Origin: Entomortierella parvispora
Taxonomy: Eukaryota; Mortierellomycota; Mortierellomycetes; Mortierellales; Mortierellaceae
NCBI GenBank assembly: GCA_963573315.1
Contig: OY752147.1
Span: 744,001 to 808,000, forward strand
Direction: 5' to 3'
Length of the DNA: 64,000 bases
The notes beneath the pieces are model-generated. The model worked only from the letters and a program-made list of their open reading frames with translations. It did no database searches and was not told the origin of the DNA. Below, one piece after another: positions 43,201-54,900 of this stretch; within the stretch, counting starts at the first letter, position 1; every line of letters begins with the position of its first letter. The position numbers were made by a program, and so were the translations under genes.

Positions 43201-46200
43201 GGTCAGCTTCTTGTCAATGGTTCTTCCTCAGGACCGTCTCTCTACCAAGCTTTCCCACATCGGAATGATCAATGGCAAGAAGATTATCAAGGTTGAAACC
43301 TTCAACCAGAACGGCAACAAGGTAACAAATTTACTACTGCTGTTAAGTTGATTTACCAATTTCATTTGTCCTGCATTCGATCTCCAACTAAACATTATGA
43401 CTGGGATTTTAGGTTGTTGAGGGTACCGCTGAGATTGATCAGCCCACCATCGCTTATGTCTTCACTGGCCAAGGATCCCAGGAGCAGGGAATGGGAATGG
43501 CCCTTTATGATTCATCCCCTGTTGCCAAGGATATCTGGCAGAGAGCCGATCGCCATTTCTTGGAGAACTATGGTGCGTTTCATCTTGAATGTCAACGGCT
43601 TTTGTTGTTTTGAGAAAGGGTGGGTGTCTAATGCGGTTATTGCTCTTTATTTCTGTAGGTTTCTCCATTTTGGATATTGTCCGTAACAACCCTCTCAAGA
43701 AGACTATTCACTTTGGTGGTCCCAAGGGAAATGCAATCCGCCAGAACTACATGTCGATGCGTTACGATATCGTTGAACAGGATGGATCCATCAAATCCTT
43801 GCCACTCTTCCCCGGTATCAACGAAACCACACACTTTTATACCTTCCAGTCTCCCAACGGCCTCTTGGCTGCTACTCAGTTCACTCAACCTGCCTTGACC
43901 TTGATGGAGAAGGCCGCTTTCGAGGATATGCGCTCCAAGGGACTGATCCAGGGTAACTGCGCTTTTGCTGGCCACTCACTCGGAGAATACTCTGCTCTTG
44001 CATCCATCGGTGATGTTCTCCCTATCGAGTCCTTGGTCGATGTCGTCTTCTACCGTGGTATGACTATGCAGGTTGCCGTGCCCCGTGATGCCGTCGGACG
44101 TTCCAACTATGGAATGGTTGCCATCAACCCTTCGCGTGTCTCTCCCACGTTCAACGACTCCGCTCTCCGTTATGTCGTGGACGCTATTGCCAGACAGTCG
44201 AACGGACTCTTGGAGATTGTAAACGAGAACGTGGAGAACTGGCAGTATGTCGCTGCTGGTGAACTCTCCAACTTGGATGCTCTGTCCACTGTTTTGAACT
44301 ATCTCAAGGTTCAGAAGATCGACCTTCAAAAGCTCATGGAAACAATGCCTCTCGAAGAAGTTAAGAAGCATCTCTCACAGATCATTGCCGGTGCTTTGGA
44401 GAAGGTCGCTGAAAAGTTGGCAAAGGACGGTCTTATTAAGCCCGAACGTGGTGTAGCTACCATTCCTTTGGCCGGCATTGATGTGCCTTTCCATTCCAGC
44501 TTCTTGCTCTCTGGTGTCTCCCCCTTCCGCACCTACTTGGCCAAGAAGATCAACCCCACGTTCATCAATGTGCCACTTTTGACTGCCAAGTACATTCCCA
44601 ACTTGACTGCTCAGCCCTTCAGCATTGAAAAGTCCTACATCGAGGGTGTTTACAATCTTACCTCTTCCCCTCGCCTTGCCAAGGTTCTCAAGAACTGGGT
44701 CGACACCAAGCTCACTGCCAAGCAACAGCAGCGTCTTGGCTACACGTTGCTGGTGGAGCTTCTCGCCTACCAGTTTGCCTCCCCTGTGCGCTGGATTGAG
44801 ACTCAGGATCGCCTGTTCAAGGAGTATAACGTTGTCCGCTTGATCGAAGTCGGTCCCTCACCCACTCTCTGCGGCATGGCTCAACGCACCTTGAAGTTCA
44901 AGTACGAGGCCTACGATGATGCGTTGACCTTCCAACGCTCCACTCTTTGCACGTCCAAGGATGCCAAGGAGATCTATTATGCCATGGACAACGTCGAGTC
45001 TTCAGCACCCGCTCCAGCTGCTGCCGCTGCTGCTCCCGTCGCCCGCGCTGCCCCTGTTGCCGTGGCTGCTCCTGCTCCAGTTGCTGTTGCTGCTGGTCCT
45101 GCTGCAGCTGTGGCCGACGCTCCCATCAAGGCAGTCGAGATCTTGCACGTCATTGTCGCACAAAAGGTGAAGAAATCTTTGGAGGAGGTTCCTCTCTCCA
45201 AAGCCATCAAGGATCTTGTTGGAGGAAAGTCTACTCTGCAAAACGAAATTCTTGGAGATCTTCAAAAGGAGTTTGGAGGTAGTGGGTTCCCTGAGAAGGG
45301 TGAGGAGGCTCCTTTGGAGGAGCTTGCCAATGCTCTTCAGGGTAACTTTAACGGAGCACTTGGAAAGCAGACCACTTCTTTGATCTCCAAGATGATTGGA
45401 TCCAAGATGCCTGGAGGTTTCTCTCTCTCAACTGCCAAATCTTACTTGGCCAAGACCCATGGACTCGGCCCTGTTCGCGCTGATGCCGCGCTCTTGGTCG
45501 GATTGACAATGGAGCCCGCTGCTCGTATTAGTGCTGTTCCCGAGGCCAACGCTTGGTTGGACTCTGTAGCCCAGGCCTATGCTCGCCGTGCCGGAATTTC
45601 TTTGTCCGCTGGAGCTTCTGCCGGTGCTGCCCCTGTAATGATGGCGGCGGCCGCTCCTGCTGGTGCTGCCGGACCTGCCGCTGTCGCTGATGCTCCTATC
45701 AAGGCCGTTGACATTCTTCATGTCATTGTTGCGCAGAAGATCAAGAAGACTGTCGATGAGGTTCCTCTCTCCAAAGCCATCAAGGATCTTGTTGGAGGTA
45801 AATCTACCCTCCAGAATGAAATTCTCGGTGACCTCCAGAAGGAGTTTGGAGGCAGCGGATTCCCTGAGAAGGGCGAGGAAGCCCCCTTGGAGGACCTCGG
45901 AAATGCCCTTCAGGGCAACTTCAACGGAGCTCTCGGCAAACAAACCACTTCCTTGATCTCTAAAATGATCGGATCGAAGATGCCTGGAGGATTCACTCAG
46001 TCTTCCGCGAAGGGATACCTCGCCGCCTCCTATGGCTTGGGACCTCTCCGCGCCGATGGTGCCCTCCTCTTGGGTCTTACCATGGAACCTGCCGCCCGTC
46101 TTGGCTCCGAACCTGAGGCCAAGGCATGGTTGGACACCGTTGCACAGGCCTATGCCCGCCGTGCCGGAATCTCTCTCGGTGGTGGCGGTGGTGGAGCAGT

Positions 46201-49200
46201 TGCAGGTGGAGCAGTTGGTGGTGCTACCATGAACAGTGAGGAATTCAACCAGTTCCAGGCCAAGCAAAACGCCATGATGTACCAGCATCTCGAGATCTAT
46301 GCTCGTTACCTCGAGAAGGACCTCCGTGCTGGCGAGAAGCAGTACGAGGAGGAGAAGCTTGCTACTCTTCGTCTCCAGGCTGATATCGACCAGTGGTTGG
46401 CCGAACATGGTGACTACTATGCCGAGGGTATCAAGCCATCTTTCAGCGCCAAGAAGGCCCGCAAGTATGACTCGCACTGGAACTGGGTCCGTCAGGATGC
46501 TTTGTCTCTGTTGTACGACATGATCTTTGGTCGCCTTACCGTGGTCGACCGAGAGGTTGTAGCTCAGTGCATCCACGTCATGAACCGCGCCAACCCTCAG
46601 TTATTGGAGTTCATGATTTACCATATCGACAATACTGCTGCTGACCGCGGCAAGACTTATGCTCTTGCCAAGGAGTTGGGTAACATGTTGATCGAGAACT
46701 GTCGTGAAGTTCTGGAGGCTGCTCCTGTCTACAAGGATGGTATGTATCGCAATATGTTTCTGATGTAGTACCACGGCAATGGAGCGACAATCAGTCAGAT
46801 GTGCTAATTAACATTTTAAATTTCAAAATCTAGTCGGTGTTCCCACCGGTCCTTCGACTTCGATCGACAACAAGGGTAACATTTTGTACGAGGAGGTCCA
46901 GCGTGCTGGAGTTCGCAAGCTGGATCACTATGTCAAGGACATGGCTGCTGGAGGCAAGATGTCCGAATTCAGCAACCGCCAGAAGGTCCAAAAGAACCTG
47001 GCCCAGATCTACAAGATTATCAAGGCCCAAAACACGATGAAGTCTTCCTCCAAGTTGGCCATCAAGTCTCTCTATGGTGAGGTTATCCATGCCATGAACA
47101 TGTCCAACAACATTGTTCGCGAGGAGAAGACTCGCCGTGCCAGTCGTGTCCGTCGCCCCTCTGCTATTCCCAGTGCAGACCGCCCCAAGAAGGAGGCCAA
47201 GAAGGAAACTATCCCCTTCTTGCATCTCAAGAAGAAGAACCTCCAATCTGAGAGTGGATGGGAGTTCAGCCAGCGTTTGACTAGCGTCTACTTGGATGTT
47301 TTGGCCAACATGGCCAAGGACGGTGTTACTTATGAGAACCGCATGGTCCTCATGACTGGCGCTGGTAAGGGCTCTATCGGTTCCGCCATCTTGAAGGGTC
47401 TCTTGTCAGGTGGCGCCAAGGTCGTTGTCACAACCTCCCGCTTCAGCCGTGATGTGACCGAGTACTACCAGTCGATTTACCAGCGTCACGGATCCAAGAA
47501 CTCGTCCTTGGTTGTTGTTCCATTCAACGGAGGATCCAAGCAGGATGTCGATGCCCTCGTCAACTACATTTACGACAAGGATCCCAAGAAGGGTCTTGGC
47601 TGGGATCTCGACTACATCATTCCTTTCGCTGCCATCTCTGTCCAGGGCAAGGAGATCGATGATATTGACTCTCAGTCTGAATTGGCCCATCGCATTATGT
47701 TGACCAACGTCCTTCGTCTCCTCGGAAACGTCAAGACCAAGAAGATGGAGCATGGCTACGATACTCGCCCTGCTCAGGTTATCCTGCCTCTCTCTCCTAA
47801 CCATGGTACCTTTGGTGCTGACGGTCTTTATGGTGAGTCCAAGGTCGCTCTTGAGACCTTGTTCAACCGTTGGACTTCCGAGTCTTGGTCGGCTTACTTG
47901 ACCATTACCGGAGCTGTCATTGGCTGGACTCGTGGTACTGGATTGATGAGCGGTAACAACATCGTGGCCGATGGTCTTGAAAAGTATGGTGTCCGAACCT
48001 TCTCTACCCAGGAGATGGCTTTCAACATCTTGGGTCTTATGCACCCCTCCATTACCAACCTTTGCCAGGTTGAGCCTGTCTGGGCCGATTTGAACGGTGG
48101 TCTCCAGTACTTGCCTAACTTGAACGAGATCTCTGCCAACTTGCGTGCTGAGCACCGCCAGACGTCGGAAATTCGCAAGGCAATCGTTGCTGAGAATACT
48201 TTGGATTTCAAGGAGATCCACGGTGCTGAAGCTGAGCGCAAGCATCAGCCTCACAAGGTCACTCCTCGCGCCAACATGAAGTTCCCCTTCCCCGAGCTCA
48301 AGAGCTACAAGGATCTCTCGCATGCCCACAAGCTCCGTGGTATGCTCGATCTTGAGAAGGTTGTCGTCGTCACTGGATTCAGCGAAGTTGGTCCATGGGG
48401 TAACTCTCGTACTCGCTGGGAGATGGAGGCTAATGGTCAATTCTCGCTCGAGGGTTGTATTGAGATGGCCTGGATCATGGGCTTCATCAAGCATCATAAC
48501 GGCAACCTGAAGTCTGGAACTCCTTACTCTGGTTGGGTTGACGCCAAGACTGAGGAGCCTGTCAAGGACAAGGATGTCAAGTCCAAGTATGAGAAGCAGA
48601 TCTTGGAGCACACCGGTATCCGCCTGATCGAGCCCGAGCTCTTTGGAGGCTACGACCCTAAGCGCAAGGGTCTCTTGCAGGAGGTTTTGATTGATCACGA
48701 CTTGGAGCCTTTCGAGGTTTCGAAGGAGGAGGCCCAGATGTTCAAGCTTGAGCATGGGGATAAGGTCGATATTTACGAGCAAGAGTCCGGTCAGTGGGCT
48801 GTCAAGTTCAAGAAGGGTGCCAACATGTACATCCCCAAGGCCCTGAAATTCGACCGCCTCGTCGCTGGTCAGATCCCCACTGGATGGGATGCTGCCCGCT
48901 ATGGTGTTCCCAAGGATATCATTGACCAGGTCGATACCATTACCCTTTACGTCTTGATCTCGACTGTCGAGGCCTTGGTCGCCTCTGGTATTACTGATCC
49001 TTATGAGTTCTACCAGTATGTGCACGTTTCCGAGGTTGGTAACACTGCCGGATCGGGTGTCGGTGGTATGCTCTCCCTCCGCGGCATGTACCGCGGCCGT
49101 GTGATGGATGAGCCTGTTCAGAAGGATATTCTGCAGGAGTCCTTCATCAACACTATGCCTGCCTGGATCAACATGTTGCTCCTCTCTTCCTCGGGCCCAA

Positions 49201-51008
49201 TCAAGACCCCAGTGGGCGCCTGCGCTACTGCTGTCGAATCTGTCGAGATTGGTGTCGACACCATTCAGAGCGGAAAGGCCAAGATTGTCATTGTCGGAGG
49301 CTACGATGACTTCCAGGAGGAAGGATCTTACGAGTTCGCCAACATGAAGGCCACCAGCAACACTGAGGAGGAGTTTGCCCATGGACGTACTCCCAAGGAG
49401 ATGTCTCGTCCCGCCACCTCAACCCGTTCTGGTTTCATGGAGTCTCATGGTGCCGGTATTGAGATCTTGATGCAGGCCAAGCTTGCCATCGAAATGGGTG
49501 TCCCCATTTACGGTATTGTTGGATTGACTAACACTGCCACCGACAAGGAGGGTCGCTCCGTTCCTGCTCCTGGCCAGGGCGTTTTGACCACTGCTCGTGA
49601 GGTTAAGAGCAGGATGCCTTCTCGTTTGTTGGATATCAAGTACCGCAAGCGTCAAATTGATCAGCGCCGCGCTCAGATCAAGCAATGGGTTGAGAACGAG
49701 TACCAGGAGATCCGCTATGAGCTTGAGGAGCTCAAGGCAAGCGGTGAATTGACGGTGTCCGAGGACGAATACCTGTCCTCGGAGACGGAGCGTATTCAGA
49801 AGGAGGCCAATCGTCAGCATCGTGAGGCCCTTAACCTTTGGGGTAACGAGTTCTACAAGCAGGATCCTCAAATCTCGCCTCTTCGCGGAGCTCTCGCCTC
49901 GTTCGGCTTGACCATCGATGATATCGGTGTTGGTTCGTTCCACGGTACCTCGACTAAGGCCAACGACAAGAACGAATCGGAAGTCGTGAACAAGCAGTTG
50001 GCCCATTTGGGACGCAGCAAGGGTAATGCTTTGCCATCGGTCTGGCAAAAGTATCTCACTGGTCATCCCAAGGGTGCTGCCGCTGCCTGGATGATGAACG
50101 GTGTCCTCCAGGTTCTCCAGACCGGATTGATCCCTGGAAACCGCAACGCTGACAACATTGACGAGGTCATGCGCCAGTATGAGCACGTCCTTTACACCTC
50201 TCGCTCGATCCAGACTGACGGTGTCAAGGCTGGTTTGCTCAAGTCGTTTGGTTTCGGTCAAGTCGGAGGTGAGGTTCTTCTGATCCACGCCGATTACATT
50301 CTCGGAGCCCTTGAGGAGCACGAGTACGAGGCTTACAAGGTCAAGCAGCAAGCCCGTCAGGCCAAGTCCTACAGATACTTGCACGACTCCATGACTGGTG
50401 GTCCCGCTCTTGTCCAGGTCAAGAATGCTCCCCCATACACCCCTGAGCTCGAGTCGCCCGTGTACTTGAACCCCAGCGCCCGTGCGCAGTACAACAACGC
50501 TACCAAGTCTTGGGCTTTCAACGCCAAGTCTTTGGTTCCCGAGTCTGCCAAGATTGATGTCAACATGACTAGAGCCATTTTGGAGACATCTGCCTCTGAG
50601 TCATTGGCTGGCGGCGCCTCCTCTCGGGGCGTTGGTGTTGATGTCGAGATGGTCTCTGCCATCAACATCGAGAACGACACTTTCCTTGAGCGCAACTTCA
50701 CCCAGCAGGAGATTGACTACTGCTTGAGCCGTCCTGATCCCCAGGCTAGCTTTGCCGGCCGTTGGTCGGCCAAGGAGGCTGTGGTCAAGGCCGTGTCCTC
50801 GTACTCTTTGGACTCTGAGAAGGTCTGGACCCAGGGTGCTGGCGCTGGCCTCAAGGAGATTGAGATCGTGATGGCGGAAAGCGGAGCGCCCTCGGTCGTG
50901 TTCTCGGGTGAGGCCCAGGAGGCGGCCCGCAAGGCTGGTGTCAACGAGATCAAGGTCTCGATCAGCCATAGCGGCGCGTACGCGGTTGCTGTTGCAAATG
51001 CGTTGTAA
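37222..51008 (+). CDS. Single-chain fungal type I fatty acid synthase (fused beta-alpha)
   Basis: Eight exons, join(37222..37470,38218..38757,38879..40822,40904..43110,43195..43321,43413..43572,43659..46739,46834..51008), encode 4160 residues. Domains in order: acetyltransferase (GSTGHSQG, Ser283), enoyl reductase (MVAGMTPST, near 597), dehydratase ([10 protein letters not shown], His about 1604), malonyl/palmitoyl transferase (GHSLGEYSA, Ser1849), two tandem ACPs (phosphopantetheine serines 2267 and 2458), ketoreductase ([11 protein letters not shown], about 2943), ketosynthase ([10 protein letters not shown], Cys3566) and a built-in phosphopantetheinyl transferase (GVGVDVEM, from about 4035). 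In yeast these activities are split between Fas1 and Fas2; here there is no stop or intergenic gap between the halves. It makes palmitoyl/stearoyl-CoA in the cytosol. Codon use is strongly biased, indicating high expression. Confidence 0.97.
37471..38217 (+). other. Unusually long first intron of the fatty acid synthase
   Basis: GTAAAC...CATAG spans 747 nt, whereas the other six introns of this gene are 81-121 nt and most introns in the window are under 200 nt. It carries T-rich and purine-rich patches and no conserved reading frame. Phase 0 joins GAG-CAG to AGC-GAC, which restores the homologous N-terminal domain. A regulatory role is possible but unproven. Confidence 0.75.
45116..46176 (+). 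repeat. Tandem duplication of the acyl carrier protein domain
   Basis: Two direct repeats inside the synthase have a 573-bp (191-codon) period. The phosphopantetheine serine codons lie at 45230-45232 and 45803-45805, each within [12 protein letters not shown]. By eye about 23 of roughly 165 residues differ, and the segment from [10 protein letters not shown] to SKMPGGF is nearly invariant. Ala/Pro-rich linkers precede each copy, and a Gly-rich linker follows the second. Confidence 0.95.
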
Positions 51009-51947
51009 AAATTCGGTGCCATTTTTTGTTTTTTCGCTTTTATACCTTTTTTTACTACTTTCTCTTCCTTGGATTCTTGTAACATCATCAAAATCATCTA
51101 AAGTCTAAAGACAAGGATGACCGAAATCGACCGAGAGAGGTTGAACGCAACGCTTCCTCTTTTCCTTCTTTCTCATTCCTCCTTTGTTATATTCTGTCTT
51201 CAGCGCAGTGCTCTTTCTATTTTTTGTTACGCAACAAGCAAATTTTTAGAAAGGAACGCGAGCTCCTCATCTTCATTCAACAATCGTTCTGTTTCCGAGA
51301 GAAATAAATAAGTTTCATCATCATCTTGTGCCTTGCAACACTTTTGTGGATCATTTTTTTTCGGTGCACAAAGCGTTGGTGACCAAGTAAACAATTTTGG
51401 TGCACAATTTCGACGGGTGGATCTGTCGCGTTTCTGTCGCGATTCTAGGCCAAGCAAATGTTGAGCGCTGTCTGGTTCTATATGATATGATCCCTCTTCC
51501 TTTAGTCGATAGAGCTCCAACCATAGCGAAATCAAAGTCCTCCTTGACCGGAAATCCTATGCGGAGATACGCCTGCGAGGTGGTGACAAATCAATCACTG
51601 GCAGAGGAGACATGTCCTTGGCCATGCCAATGCCAATATCAACAAGGCAAGGCAAAATTCGAAAAGTCGTCTTCAGATATCAAGCTTCAGGAATAGAGAA
51701 GTTATCTCTGTTCTTTTGGCAATATTCTCGTGATCTATCCACTTGGTATTGGGACTTTCCATCCCTTTGTAGCATAGACGTTGTGAGTACCTTGCTTGAT
51801 CTGGGAAATCACGTCAAAATTATGCATCAAACTGGTGGCTTACGTTGCTATTTGTTTGCTCTACACCAAAAGTCGGATTTTGTGCACCAAAATATTTATT
51901 ATGTGTATTGTAAGTTTTCAATACTATGTACAAGGGAGAGGGATCCA
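51009..51947. other. Convergent intergenic region, synthase / MPH1
   Basis: About 940 bp lies between two stop codons facing each other. The first part is T-rich, as expected for the synthase 3' UTR. Open frames at 51397-52010 have no family resemblance and overlap the end of MPH1. No gene is called. Confidence 0.5.
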
Positions 51948-54900
51948 TCACCATGGCTCCTCATCGTCATCAAAACTGTCTTCCTCTGGATCACCCCAAA
52001 GACTTCTTAGTTTCGGAGCTTTGGAAGAAGCTTGGAGGGTTCTACTGCCGCTGTTGCTCTCGCCCCAACTGTTCAGTTTTTTGCGATTTTCCGACGGTTT
52101 GGAGCTTTGTTGAACGTCCGAGTCAGATTTGTGGAGGTGCAGATCTCGAGCGCTCATAAAAGACGAGTAAGGATTGCTGCTGTTTGAACCTGCATTGAAA
52201 CGGTTCTCGATGCTGCGGGTGGAAGACTTCGGTGAGGGGAGGGTAAGTTGTTGCTGTCCTTTTTCCTGGAGTTGAGTTTGACGCCGTTGCCCCCAAGTCA
52301 GATCATCTTGGCGCAAGGGCGGCGCCATATCCTCTTGTGAGCTCTCAATGAACATGATGTCGTTCAATCCTATATCGTCGTCTTCGCCCGTCCGCTCTAA
52401 GACATTATCTACATTGTCCTTGACATCCTGGAGATCGGCCTTTGAGTTCGTACGGGCAGAATTTTTCTTGACGAGTTCCGTGGCGTCGTCTTCATCACTC
52501 TCCAGTAATTCAATGGAGGCCGGATCAGGAAGGCGAGCTTCAGATTTGCGATACCATTTTCCGGGCCCTGGTACGGGAGGTAAGGCCAACAATTGAACCG
52601 TTCCACTCTGGAGAAGAGCAAAGGGATCATGCCAGGCATCATCTTCCTCATCGCTCAAAAGGCGCTTCCGCTTTTGTTGAGTCGGGTGTCCTAGCCCCAG
52701 GACAGTTTTGTTGGGTACTGAAGAGGTGTTCGCACTCACTCCTTTTGCGAGAGGGGGAGGTCTTGTAGGTGATCCATTGCTATACCACTGTGGTGGTGTT
52801 GAAGGTTCAGAGAAATCGAATCCCATGTCCTCCTCGCTCGGTACCTGATTGTCTTTTACGGGATCGGAGGCCATTGGCATCCAATCTTGATCTGGATCTT
52901 GGGCATCATTGTATTCAAGGTCAAAGTCGAGCTCATCCGAGACTGCCCGATCCACAGCCGTATCGCCATCGTCAAGTCGTTCCGAAGGTTGTTTTTCCAC
53001 ATTATTAAAATATGATTGGATCTTTTCATGACCAGAGCCACCATGTCGACGGATGGGCAGCGAGTCTGAGTCTGATGACAGCGATCCCAAGTGTTGTGGG
53101 CAACGATCCTTCACAAAAGTCACAGAGCTTAGCTTTGTTGTTTTGGGAACAGAGGTTGAGTCAGTAACAGTTGCCTGTTTCCGCCGCGACCGTGCTTGTG
53201 GTTGCGGTCGTTTGTACACCGGATGCCCTACACTGACATCGTCATCGTCACTGTTGCTGTTGGTTGCAGTGCCGGTGTTGGATTCACCTAGATCCTCAGA
53301 GAATAATCGGGGACGGCGGGGCAATTTGATCTTTCCGCGACCGCGTATTTGATGAAGAGAGTCAAGCTCATCATCGTCCAAGGCCTCCAAATGGCCATAG
53401 AGCCCAGAAGTATTCGGCCTCTTATTCTTGGCTGCAATGCTTTTTGCTGGTTCAGCCACAAAAGTAGTCAACATCCTTGACTTGGTGCCAGGTTCCTCCA
53501 ACGCAGGAAACTCTGGAGTGGACTCATGCATGGCAAGCATCCTCCTCGAATACGAATCGTTGAGCATTGATTTCCAGAATTCACTTTTGAGATCGCTCGA
53601 TATTTCACCAACCGTGTCATCCAAGGTGGTACTATCCATGAAGCCTGCTAGGGACTGATCTACACGAGCCCTCGAAATCCTGTTCACTGCCTTGATGACA
53701 TCAAGGGTTCTGGTAGAGTGACCCACTCGAAAGCTCGTCGTGGCAACGTTCATAGTCGATCGCTTCCGTCCTTCAAGCATATTCTTGCAAGCATCTTTGA
53801 AAGTGATTTGAGCACGAGCTTGGTCTCGTTTCGAAATCAAATAACGCCGCTGGAACCGTGCCAACTCTTCCGGGTCCAAGAATGCACTGCGAATGATGCT
53901 CGCCGGTATCGAAGGCCCTGCGCCTGCGTCTGTGCCTTCCCCGACCTTTCGTCGCTTTCGACCCGTCAGAGGTGTCACATAATCCGGGATATCAATTTGA
54001 ACGCGATCGCAAGCTGGTACGTGTTTTGGAGGGAGGATTCGAGGCGCATCCATGTAATAACTGAGGCTGCCTCGGGTGGTGATAGCTCGTTGAACAGCTT
54101 TGTACTGAGTTTGAGACCGACGGTAGCGTTGTTCTTCCGGACCTTCTGCAAGAAGAAGGGAAATTTTTCCTTTGCGCTTTCTTCCTGTGCGGCCCATTCT
54201 TTGGAGCTATAGAAACAATACGAACCAAAAGTGGCAATCAGTACAACTATATCTGCAATTGAAGAACATAGGCAAAACATAACGACTGCGCCAGAGACAT
54301 AGTTTTCCTACCATCCGGATGGGTGATGAATGGCTGTCATAACAAACGATGAGGTCCACATCTCCAATGTCAAGTCCTTCCTCTCCAATTGATGTTGCCA
54401 CAAGGACATTGTGCTGACCCTTTTGGAAGTCAGCTACTACCTGCGATACGGTAATATTAATATTAATATTGTTAGAACATCACCTATAAAAAGTCCGTGT
54501 AAATTTACAAAGCTATCAACTCTCTTACCTTTTGCTGTTCTTTTTGAGAAATTCCTTTCTTTCCTTTGGCAGACGCTTGTCCAATGAAGCTCTGGACCTT
54601 GATCAGCGGACGGTGGCTCTCCAAGACGCGAGAAATCTCCTCCACGGACTCACGATAGTTTGCAAAAATCATGACACGCGTCTGTTGTTGCGCTGGTTCA
54701 TCCTCGTCCAGGACCCCGCCCTCTCCATCTTCCGTTCTGGCAATTGCTCTGGCTTGCCTTAACGCGTCCTGCTCATCTTGGTGGTCTACAAAGTGCTGGA
54801 CAATGACTCCAACAAGTCGCTCCAGCTTTGGATGGCTGATAAAGTCGGTCCGCTTGATCTTTCGACGGATATCTTCCATCATGGCAACAAACTCAGGTAT

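Noticed and set aside
45428..50384. Long antisense open frames opposite the fatty acid synthase (45428-46576, 47406-49382, 49419-50384)
   Set aside because: They lie opposite strongly codon-biased sense coding sequence, have repetitive Leu/Val/Asp-rich translations and no family resemblance. They are by-products of sense codon bias.
51397..52010. Forward frames in the synthase/MPH1 gap
   Set aside because: No homology, no splice logic and a partial overlap with the MPH1 coding end; composition is that of non-coding DNA.
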